From: Pseudonocardia sp.
GTDB taxonomy: Bacteria; Actinomycetota; Actinomycetes; Mycobacteriales; Pseudonocardiaceae
Direction of reading: 5' to 3'
Assembly: GCA_016794615.1 (NCBI GenBank)
Contig: JAEUJO010000032.1
Span: 1 to 37,702 of the forward strand
Length of the DNA: 37,702 bases
A program made the translations under genes and the position numbers. The notes under the pieces were generated by a model. It was not told the origin of the DNA and made no database searches. It saw nothing but the letters and a program-made list of their open reading frames with translations. The first letter of the stretch is position 1; every line of letters begins with the position of its first letter. Of this stretch, positions 25,740 to 31,830 are shown in pieces.

Positions 25740-25768
25740 GTCATACCGAGATCGTTCCATACCCGCAA
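25740..25768 (-). promoter_or_regulatory. Promoter of the 41-residue membrane protein
   Basis: On the minus strand TTGCGG (25768-25763) and TATGAC (25745-25740) are 17 bp apart, a good housekeeping-sigma arrangement. The predicted start of transcription lies about 14 nt before the ATG at 25719. Confidence 0.6.
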
Positions 25769-26026
25769 CATCTCCTGTGGCCTGACGTCTGGCGTGGCGG
25801 TCGGGCGTCTCACCCCTCCTACCTGCAGTGACAACTCTCTTCCAACGCGCCCCGGGAGCGATGATCATTCGCCCCTGGTGATCGTCGGCGCCGTCGGTCG
25901 CTTCGGTGAGGCAACGCAGCGGGCGGGTTCAGCGACTCGTGGGGATGGCGTCTTTCTGATCTTCCGGGGTGAGCCCGATGAGGCGACGACACGCTGACGC
26001 GATTCCGCACGCGCGAGAGTGAGCGG
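25769..26026. other. Gene-free stretch before the pentapeptide gene
   Basis: Open frames on both strands lack coding character, and no hairpin or repeat stands out. TAGAAT at 26046-26051, just beyond this stretch, could be a -10 element for the plus-strand genes that follow. Confidence 0.4.
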
Positions 26027-26224
26027 ATGTCGACGGGGTGTCGCCTAGAATCCCCGATCGTGCCGTTCCCTGTCGCTGCGGAGGCTCCGTTTCCTGTCGC
26101 TGTGGAGGCTCCGTGCCGAGGCCGCGATGTGTCGAGGCCGCCTGCTCCGGCGTGGACGGCTGCCCACGTGCCACGTTCGCCGGCCCGGGGCACGTGGAGT
26201 GCGGCATCGACGGTTGACACGTGA
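26027..26224 (+). CDS. Possible 65-residue leader ORF with internal peptide repeat
   Basis: ATG at 26027 with a GAGAG string upstream opens 65 codons; the TGA overlaps the GTG of the pentapeptide gene as GTGA. Two tandem copies of a 24-bp unit (26066-26089, 26090-26113) encode PFPVAAEA and PFPVAVEA. Third-position bias is only moderate. TAGAAT at 26046-26051 lies inside the frame and could be the promoter for the next gene, in which case this frame is not translated. Low confidence. Confidence 0.25.
   Translation: MSTGCRLESPIVPFPVAAEAPFPVAVEAPCRGRDVSRPPAPAWTAAHVPRSPARGTWSAASTVDT
26066..26113 (+). repeat. 24-bp tandem repeat, two units
   Basis: Units 26066-26089 and 26090-26113 are identical at 22 of 24 positions and are a multiple of three long. 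They lie about 110 bp before the pentapeptide gene, either in its leader or in a small upstream frame. Confidence 0.8.
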
Positions 26225-27363
26225 TGCCGCGACGGCGCGTCTGGCGTGAGCCCGGGGTCGGTGGGTCGACGGCGTCTGTCTCGGACCGGATGCTCGTCGT
26301 CGGCATTCTCGCCGTCGCCGTGGCGGGCGGTGATCTCGCTGTGTGGTTGCTGAGCGCCTCACCGGCCCACCCGGATGCGGGCGGTGCTACCTGGATCGGT
26401 CTTGCGCGTGCTGCCCTCAGCCTCGTGGTCGGAGCCGCCGCGGCGGTCGGCCTCTGGTTGGCACTGCGCCAGCGATCGGGCGACGTCCGCGCCGTGAACA
26501 CGACGAAACTCACCATCGAGCGGCGGGTCAACGAGATCATCGCCGAGGCGGGCGACCAGCTCGGCAGCGAAACGGCGAGCATTCGTCTGACCGGGCTCTA
26601 CGCTCTGGAACGGCTGGCGCAGACCTATCCAGGACACCGGCAGGTCGTCGTCAACGGCCTGTGCGCCTATCTGCAGGCGCCCTGGACGCCGCCGGGAGGG
26701 GTCCTGGTCACGCGGTCCGACGGCTCGGGCAAGGGCCTTGAGATCGAGCACGATCCGGCAGCCGAGGACGGGGCGGAGCCCACGGAACGTCCCCAACCGC
26801 CTGAAGATCAATTACAGGAACATCGGGTGCGCAGGACCGCGCAAGGGATCCTGCTCCGCCACCTCGCGAAAGAGGCGTCGCCGCAGCAGCGTTGGGAATC
26901 GATGATCGATCTTTCCGGTGCCTATCTGGGCGGAGCCGGCCTGTACGAGGCGGACCTGAGGGTCGCCGTTCTTACCGGAGCCGACCTGACGAATGCAGAT
27001 CTGCATGACACGGACCTGAGGCGGGCCGACCTCAGGCGGGTGAACCTGACGAAGGCCGACCTGATGCACGCGTGCCTGGCCGGTGCGAACCTCGAGCAGG
27101 CGTCGCTGCAGATGGCCGACCTCGCATGGGCGAACCTGCACGGCGCACGGCTGTCCTGTACGAACCTGACCGGCGCCAACCTGCGTGGGGCGAACCTCGC
27201 CGCCGCCGACCTGGTCGAGGCGGACCTCTCCGCCGTGTACTGGACCAGGGAGACGATCTGGCCGATCAGGCTCCAGCGTGAAATCCTGCAGCATTCGACA
27301 GAGGTCCGGACGGCGGCCGGTGAGGTTGCCCGCCTGGTGCGGTCCGGGTACCGGGTGGCCTGA
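26221..27363 (+). CDS. Membrane-anchored pentapeptide-repeat protein
   Basis: A 380-residue protein. Two TM segments (about 24-42 and 58-80) are followed by a cytoplasmic stretch with TIERRVNEIIAEAGDQLGSE and SIRLTGLYALERLAQ, the domain often paired with pentapeptide repeats in actinobacteria. Residues about 230-340 carry some 22 tandem A(D/N)LXX units (for example GADLTNADLHDTDLRRADLR), which fold into a right-handed four-sided helix. Such helices serve as binding scaffolds; the function of this membrane type is unknown. Start choice is open: GTG 26221, ATG 26224 or ATG 26290 directly before the first TM segment; no good SD is present. Codons are visibly less G/C-biased than in the wall genes, which suggests acquisition. 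Confidence 0.85.
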   Translation: MMPRRRVWREPGVGGSTASVSDRMLVVGILAVAVAGGDLAVWLLSASPAHPDAGGATWIGLARAALSLVVGAAAAVGLWLALRQRSGDVRAVNTTKLTIERRVNEIIAEAGDQLGSETASIRLTGLYALERLAQTYPGHRQVVVNGLCAYLQAPWTPPGGVLVTRSDGSGKGLEIEHDPAAEDGAEPTERPQPPEDQLQEHRVRRTAQGILLRHLAKEASPQQRWESMIDLSGAYLGGAGLYEADLRVAVLTGADLTNADLHDTDLRRADLRRVNLTKADLMHACLAGANLEQASLQMADLAWANLHGARLSCTNLTGANLRGANLAAADLVEADLSAVYWTRETIWPIRLQREILQHSTEVRTAAGEVARLVRSGYRVA

Positions 27364-27391
27364 GTCGTCGGAATCGTCGCCCGCGACTCAG
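27360..27391. terminator. Shared hairpin containing both convergent stop codons
   Basis: CTGAGTCG (27360-27367) and CGACTCAG (27384-27391) form a perfect 8-bp stem with a 16-nt loop. The left arm contains the TGA of the pentapeptide gene and the right arm the stop of the convergent polysaccharide lyase gene. It is a likely bidirectional terminator. Confidence 0.5.
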
Positions 27392-28563
27392 TCCCTGGAC
27401 AGCGTCGGCGCGGATGTGTAGACGGTCATGTCGTCGTGCCACACCACCATCGTCCCGTGGTTGGTCCCCTTCCGGTACATCCCGATCTTCAGGTACGCCT
27501 TGGGCGAGTTCATGTTCGCGGACTTCGGCGAGGTTTTGGGAAGGACCAGCTGTCCGTCGCGGTGTACTTCCTCGAAGGCTGTGCCGGGATCGTTCGAGAA
27601 CTTCACATGCAGCAGGTAACGATGCCACACGCCCCGGTCCAGCATGCCGATCGGCAGCAGCTCCTTGTCGCCGACCTGCAGGTAGAGCTTGTCGTCACCG
27701 TCGTTGCCGCACTGCAGGTTCAACGCGGGAGAGCCCTCGGCCGCCGAGTGGTCCGAGTTCGCCGGGTGCCACTGCATCGGATCGCACCAACCGTCGGCGG
27801 GTACGGGGAACGACTTGTCGAACATCATCGAGAACGAGTACCAGCGCTCGTCCCCGTCGCTCACGTCCGTCGAGTTCGGCAGCTTCGCCTCGGATCGCTC
27901 GCCCGAGTCGACGGGGGTGTCCCCGTCGCGGACCTCGAACCGCCCCGCCGTCCGGTGGCCCGGTCCACCGTCGGCGACCCGCAGGCTGTAGTTCGCCGCC
28001 GTCTCGAGCTCCCACTGCGACGTGTTGCCCGTGTCGAAGTCGCCCCGAAACTGCACCGCACCCCCGGAAACGGTCCCGGAGCCGGACCGGGGGGCCGCGG
28101 ACGGAGCGGTACGCGACGACGAACTCTTGGACGGGGTCGGCGCCGTCGTGGTCCTGCGCGACGTCGATGCGGACGGCTGGGGCGCGCTCGACTCGGCCGG
28201 TGCACTCGACTCGGCCGGTGTAGGAGCGGACATCGGCGTCGGGGCGGCGGTCGGCGTTGAGATCGTCGTCGTGGGGGGTAGAGGTGGTTCGGCGGCCACG
28301 CCCCCGCTGATGCTTGCCCGCGGTTGGGGCAGGGCCACGTCGAGCTCCGAATCGGTCTTGCGCGCGAACTGCCCCGCGACCGCAGTGCCGGCCACCACGA
28401 CGACAGTCAGGACTCCGGCGGTCAACGGTGCCATCCGGTGGACCCGACGATGACGCCCCGCAGGCGTGATCAGGCGATGTCGGCCGTGGCCGTCTGTCGG
28501 TTCCTGGTCGCCCGCGAACCGAAGGTCTGGCCGGTCCTCCAGGTCGAGGGAGGTTCCTTGCAT
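27388..28563 (-). CDS. Membrane-anchored polysaccharide lyase-like protein
   Basis: A 391-residue protein. A short cytoplasmic head (MQGTSLDLEDRPDLRF, then GRHR motifs) leads to one TM helix (about 44-66), a Pro/Thr/Ser-rich linker (about 80-155) and a C-terminal jelly-roll domain (about 165-391). That domain matches the heparin-lyase-like polysaccharide lyase family: FRGDFDTGNTSQWE, SGERSEAKL, DPMQWH, GVWHRYLLHVKFS and YLKIGMYRKG. It should cleave an acidic polysaccharide outside the cell by beta-elimination; the substrate is unknown. The ATG at 28563 lies 8 nt after TATCGT, so the mRNA may be leaderless. The head and the upstream region are shared with the GH16 gene at 36223-37278. Confidence 0.8.
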   Translation of the reverse strand: MQGTSLDLEDRPDLRFAGDQEPTDGHGRHRLITPAGRHRRVHRMAPLTAGVLTVVVVAGTAVAGQFARKTDSELDVALPQPRASISGGVAAEPPLPPTTTISTPTAAPTPMSAPTPAESSAPAESSAPQPSASTSRRTTTAPTPSKSSSSRTAPSAAPRSGSGTVSGGAVQFRGDFDTGNTSQWELETAANYSLRVADGGPGHRTAGRFEVRDGDTPVDSGERSEAKLPNSTDVSDGDERWYSFSMMFDKSFPVPADGWCDPMQWHPANSDHSAAEGSPALNLQCGNDGDDKLYLQVGDKELLPIGMLDRGVWHRYLLHVKFSNDPGTAFEEVHRDGQLVLPKTSPKSANMNSPKAYLKIGMYRKGTNHGTMVVWHDDMTVYTSAPTLSRD

Positions 28564-28719
28564 GGCATTGGACGATAAGAAGGCTCACCCGACCTCACAG
28601 CTAAACCTGAGAGACCTGGTTCCATAGCCGCGCCGACAGGTCCAGCAAGGGCGCCGAACGTGGCAGCTTCATCAGAAGATGATCTTCCTTGCGCCGTTCG
28701 GCTCAATCACTCTCTCAGG
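28564..28719 (-). promoter_or_regulatory. Upstream region of lyase gene, shared with GH16 gene
   Basis: Reading toward the gene on the minus strand: CCTGAGA (28719-28713), CCGAACGGCG (28701-28692), ACCTGTCGGCGCG (28641-28629), CTCTCAGGTTT (28613-28603), then the -10 box TATCGT (28577-28572) 8 nt before the ATG. The same blocks, in the same order and with spacings equal to within one base, precede the GH16 gene. CCTGAGA and TCTCAGG are reverse complements and could be inverted operator sites or pair in RNA. A 23-codon frame (28672-28601) lies inside and ends at the fourth block. Confidence 0.7.
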
Positions 28720-28734
28720 CTGGAGTGACGGAAG

Positions 28735-28881
28735 TCATCTCAGGAATATTCCCTCCGTCTGCCGCTCCCACGACGCCGCACTCGGATTCGCTGTCACAGG
28801 GAGTGACCGTCGATCAGTCGTGCTTTCCCCGTCCGCCGCTCCGGCAGTGCCGCACGCCGCGACGATCGGGTGGATCATCAT
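28735..28881 (-). CDS. Possible 48-residue protein with strong SD
   Basis: ATG at 28881 is preceded by GAAGGAGCTCAC, an excellent SD at ideal distance; the frame runs 48 codons to TGA at 28735 and begins MMIHPIVAACGTAGAADGES. A short hydrophobic start followed by a polar chain would fit a small exported peptide, but no TM segment of full length is present. It lies directly upstream of the shared regulatory region of the lyase gene on the same strand. No family is recognised; the good SD is the main evidence. Confidence 0.4.
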   Translation of the reverse strand: MMIHPIVAACGTAGAADGESTTDRRSLPVTANPSAASWERQTEGIFLR

Positions 28882-29026
28882 GTGAGCTCCTTCGGCACCG
28901 CTGCGACGGTAACAGCGGTGATCATCGCTGCGAGAACGCCTCGGGGAGTGACACGGCTGTTCTGCGTCGAGGACTACGGTCGTCGCTGCTCTCCCGAGAT
29001 GCCGTGACGATGATCCGGAGGACCCG
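28882..29026. other. Divergent gap before the 91-residue membrane protein
   Basis: A 145-bp gap between the divergent 48-residue frame and the gene at 29027. A promoter is expected for each direction, but no clear -35/-10 pair is seen. GGAGGA shortly before 29027 is the SD of the plus-strand gene. Confidence 0.3.
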
Positions 29027-29302
29027 ATGCTCAAGTACAGCCACCCCATGCTGGCGGTGATTCTGGAGTACTGGCCCATCACGATCTTCGCGCCGACGGT
29101 TCTCCTGCTCATCGCCACACTCGCCTTGACCACCCGCTGGTGGGACCGCCGCGACCAGGAGGCCCGGGAGAACCTGATGCCGCAGGCTCCGGCCACCGGT
29201 GTGGTCGTGAGCTGGCCCTCCGGCGACCCGATGAAGGCCGGTGCACCTCGGGTCGACCCCCAGTTCCACGGTGAGGGCGCCGACACCCGCGCAGCGTCCT
29301 GA
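29027..29302 (+). CDS. Small membrane protein, 91 residues
   Basis: ATG at 29027 with GGAGGACCCG directly upstream. The N-terminus holds a hydrophobic segment (about 8-36, including ILEYWPITIFAPTVLLLIAT), followed by a charged TTRWWDRRDQEARE and a polar tail of about 45 residues. It should be a single-pass protein with the tail most likely cytoplasmic by the positive-inside rule. It converges on the MpaB-type oxygenase gene 57 bp away. Codons are more G/C-biased than in the pentapeptide gene. No family is recognised. Confidence 0.65.
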   Translation: MLKYSHPMLAVILEYWPITIFAPTVLLLIATLALTTRWWDRRDQEARENLMPQAPATGVVVSWPSGDPMKAGAPRVDPQFHGEGADTRAAS

Positions 29303-29359
29303 CGCACTGTCCCGGTGGCTGCCCAGCCGTTGAAACCGGGGTTCCTGCTCGCGCGGGAG

Positions 29360-30190
29360 TCACGACGGGAGGGTGCCCGCCTCGGCCATCAGTCTCCGGG
29401 CCCGCTGGATCCGCGGCGGTTCCGGCGGGCCGGGGATTCGGGCGACCGTCGCACGCAGCGCCTTGAGCGCGAGCGTGGCGCTGAGGTCCGTGGTCGGCAG
29501 GCCCGGCGAGCCGTACATCCGGCGGGCCCAGCGCGGCATCGTCGCGAACGCGAGCGCTGCCACGGGCGGCTGTGTCAGCTTCACCGACCATGGTGCGGGC
29601 AGGCGTGCGGTGAGCAGGTTGACCGTCCCGGTGATCGCCTCTTCGGTGAGCCGCAGGCGCGGGCGCACCTCGTCGAAGTAGGCCTCGAGCTCGGCCCGCG
29701 ACCGCGGGACGTCCGCCGCTCCCACGATCTCGGCCGCACGGACGCTCTCGGCCACGTAGCGGTCGGCGTCGGCGTCGTCGAGGATCCCGGCTCGGACGGC
29801 CACGTCGACGTAGGAGTCGATCTCCCCGCAGTGCACCCACAGGAGCCCCTGCGGGTCGTCGAGGCGAAACGCCCTCCCGGTTGCCGGGTCGTGGCCGCGC
29901 AGCTTGGCGTGCAGCCTCCGCACCCGGCCGGCGGCCGCCTCCACCTCGCTCGTCGTCCCGTAAGTGCGGATGCCGACGAACTCGGCCGTTCGCACGAAGC
30001 GGGCGAACGCCTTCGCCGGGTCGAACAGCGCCGAGTTCTGGTAGGTCCCGAGCATCACCCACGGGTGCAGGGCCTGCAGGATCAGCGCCCGCATACCCCC
30101 CACGTACAACACCGGTTCCAGGTGCACCCGCCAGGTCGCGGAGTGCGGGCCGAAGAGCCCGGTGTCGGTGTCGTCGGCAACGGCCGTCAT
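29360..30190 (-). CDS. Oxygenase of the MpaB/DUF2236 family
   Basis: A 276-residue protein of the family that includes the Lcp rubber oxygenase domain and MpaB. The N-terminal LFGPHSATWRVHLEPV and the segment GGMRALILQALHPWVMLG carry the conserved heme-contact region; TAEFVGIRTYGTTSEVEAA and LWVHCGEIDSY follow with the family's conserved His and Asp. Members are cytoplasmic oxygenases whose substrates are mostly unknown. The ATG at 30190 has GGGAGG five bases upstream. It is downstream of the M18 peptidase gene on the same strand, with a strong hairpin between, so it is probably a separate unit. Confidence 0.82.
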   Translation of the reverse strand: MTAVADDTDTGLFGPHSATWRVHLEPVLYVGGMRALILQALHPWVMLGTYQNSALFDPAKAFARFVRTAEFVGIRTYGTTSEVEAAAGRVRRLHAKLRGHDPATGRAFRLDDPQGLLWVHCGEIDSYVDVAVRAGILDDADADRYVAESVRAAEIVGAADVPRSRAELEAYFDEVRPRLRLTEEAITGTVNLLTARLPAPWSVKLTQPPVAALAFATMPRWARRMYGSPGLPTTDLSATLALKALRATVARIPGPPEPPRIQRARRLMAEAGTLPS

Positions 30191-30279
30191 GCGGACCTCC
30201 CACGACCAGCATCCGCGATTCCACCGGCCCGCGCACGCCGGATCCGGGAGGCGGCGGATCGGTGCGTCACACAGCCTTC

Positions 30280-30317
30280 GCGACCGGCGCACCTGTTCCA
30301 ACCGGTGCACCGGTCGC
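30280..30317 (-). terminator. Terminator hairpin after the M18 peptidase gene
   Basis: Arms 30280-30293 (GCGACCGGCGCACC) and 30304-30317 pair at 13 of 14 positions around a 10-nt loop. It starts 56 nt beyond the pepC stop on the minus strand. It is very stable and lacks a T-tract. Confidence 0.55.
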
Positions 30318-30372
30318 GCCCGCAGCGGGACAGCGCAGGACGTGCGCCGAGACGCACGAGCAGAGCCGGCCG

Positions 30373-31617
30373 TCAGTCCGGATCGGCGAGGAACGCCGCC
30401 GCCGCGGCGACGAGATGCGCCGGGTCGTCCACCCCGCACAGCTCCCGCGCGGAGTGCATCGACAGCACCGGGATGCCGACGTCCACGGTCCGGATCCCCA
30501 GCCGGGTCGCGATGATCGGCCCCACGGTGCTCCCGCACGGCACGGTGTTCCGGGAGACGAACACCTGGCTCGGCACGCCCGCGTCCCGGCACGCCCGCGC
30601 CCACGCGGCGGCCCCGGGGGCGTCCGTCGCGTAGCGCTGGTTCGCGTTGACCTTCAGCGCCGGCCCGCCGTTCGGCACCGCGCGGTGAACGGGGTCGTGG
30701 TGGCCCAGGTAGTTGGGATGCACGGCGTGCGTGACGTCGCACGAGAGCGCCCGCGACGCCGCGAACACCTCCGCCCGCGCGTCGAACCCACCTGCCAGGC
30801 GGGTCAGCACGTTCTCCAGGAGCGGCCCGGCCGCGCCGGTCGCCGACGCGCTTCCGACCTCCTCGTGGTCGAACGCGACCAGCACGGGCACCGTCGCGCT
30901 CTCCCGCCCCGCCAGCAGCGCCGACAGCCCCGCGTGCACCGACACCAGGTTGTCCAGCCGCCCCGCGGCGAACAGCTCCCCGGCAGCGCCCAGCGCGGCG
31001 GGTGGGGTCAGGTCGTACACGACGAGGTCGTGCCCGGCGACGTCGCTGAGCTCGACACCGGCCTGCGTCGCGACGAACTCCAGGAACCCGCCCGGCGTGC
31101 CCAGCCCCCATACCGGAAGCAGGTGCTGCTGCGGATCGAGCGTCAGGGCCTGGTTGACCGTGCGGTCCAGGTGGATGGCCAGCTGCGGGACGCGCAGGAG
31201 CGGGCGATGCACGTCGACCAGCGCCGACGACCCGTCGTAGCGCGCGAGCCGCCCTGCCAGCCCGAGGTCGCGGTCGAGCCACGAGTTCCACAGCGCGCCG
31301 CCGTAGACCTCGACCGCCACCTGCCGCCACCCGGCCGTACCCGCGTCGGGATGCGGCTTGACCTTGAGGGTGGGCGAGTCGGTGTGCGCGGCGAAGATCC
31401 GCAACGGGGCCGGCTCCGCGCGCTGCCACCAGGCCAGCAGGGTGCCGTCGCGCACGAGCCAGCGGCCGCCCGGATCGCCCGACCACGGCGCGGTCTCCAC
31501 CTGCTCGGTGAAGCCGGCGGCCGCCAGGCGGCGCACGGCCTCGGCCACCACGTGGTAGGGCGTCGGACTCGCGGTGAGGAAGGAGCTCAGATCGTCGAGG
31601 GGAGCCACAGCGGCCAT
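30373..31617 (-). CDS. M18 family aminopeptidase
   Basis: A 414-residue two-zinc aminopeptidase of the aspartyl-aminopeptidase type. All metal and catalytic motifs are visible: AAHTDSP (H78, D80), GRLDNL, DHEEVGS (the catalytic Glu pair), SCDVTHAVHPNY and the C-terminal MHSAREL. It removes N-terminal acidic or other residues from peptides in the cytoplasm and normally forms dodecamers. The ATG at 31617 starts just before the family's first conserved segment (LSSFLTASPTPYHVV); an upstream in-frame start would add unlike sequence. A perfect 8-bp palindrome lies 13 bp before the start. Confidence 0.92.
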   Translation of the reverse strand: MAAVAPLDDLSSFLTASPTPYHVVAEAVRRLAAAGFTEQVETAPWSGDPGGRWLVRDGTLLAWWQRAEPAPLRIFAAHTDSPTLKVKPHPDAGTAGWRQVAVEVYGGALWNSWLDRDLGLAGRLARYDGSSALVDVHRPLLRVPQLAIHLDRTVNQALTLDPQQHLLPVWGLGTPGGFLEFVATQAGVELSDVAGHDLVVYDLTPPAALGAAGELFAAGRLDNLVSVHAGLSALLAGRESATVPVLVAFDHEEVGSASATGAAGPLLENVLTRLAGGFDARAEVFAASRALSCDVTHAVHPNYLGHHDPVHRAVPNGGPALKVNANQRYATDAPGAAAWARACRDAGVPSQVFVSRNTVPCGSTVGPIIATRLGIRTVDVGIPVLSMHSARELCGVDDPAHLVAAAAAFLADPD

Positions 31618-31629
31618 CCTTGCCGTTCT

Positions 31630-31653
31630 CCGGTCGGCGAGCACACCGACCGG
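31630..31653. promoter_or_regulatory. Palindrome in the divergent M18 / AMP-ligase region
   Basis: CCGGTCGG (31630-31637) and CCGACCGG (31646-31653), perfect, 8-nt spacer, 13 bp upstream of the M18 start. The symmetry and position fit an operator for a dimeric repressor, but no partner regulator is encoded nearby. Confidence 0.35.
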
Positions 31654-31692
31654 ACGTGAGAGAAGGTCGGTGGGCACTGCCATCCTGGACCC

Positions 31693-31830
31693 GTGGGACC
31701 GGAGCACGACGTGGTGGTCGTCGGTGACGTGCTGCCGGTCGTGCCGTGCGGGGGAACGGCGGCGGCGGTGACGGTCGGCGAGGCCGGGGTGGAGTTCCTG
31801 GGTACCCGGCCGGCCGGGACGGCAGGATGA
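31693..31830 (+). CDS. Possible 45-residue protein before the AMP-ligase-like gene
   Basis: GTG at 31693 opens 45 codons, third positions over 85 % G/C, ending in TGA that overlaps the next ATG as ATGA. The start (PEHDVVVVGDVLPVV) and the following CGGTAAAVTVGEAGVEFLG resemble a compressed N-terminus of a PfkB sugar kinase, so it may be a remnant. The coupling and codon bias argue for translation. No clear SD is seen. Confidence 0.4.
   Translation: MGPEHDVVVVGDVLPVVPCGGTAAAVTVGEAGVEFLGTRPAGTAG

Noticed and set aside
25929..26582. Minus-strand 217-codon frame opposite the pentapeptide gene start
   Set aside because: Arg/Pro/Thr-rich shadow sequence with no domain. The plus strand has the TM segments and repeats of a real protein.
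28601..28672. 23-codon leader peptide inside the lyase upstream region
   Set aside because: The SD is only fair and the matching frame at the GH16 gene has no stop or start in the same places. Kept only as a remark in the feature.
28564..28719. Known riboswitch classes (ydaO c-di-AMP, SAM, cobalamin, c-di-GMP) for the shared upstream region
   Set aside because: None of the conserved core strings I know for these classes is present.
25338..29302. tRNA-linked attachment site (second copy of the tRNA-Ser 3' end)
   Set aside because: Only short chance matches such as GCTTCCGAAT near 25613 were found, too short and without an integrase.
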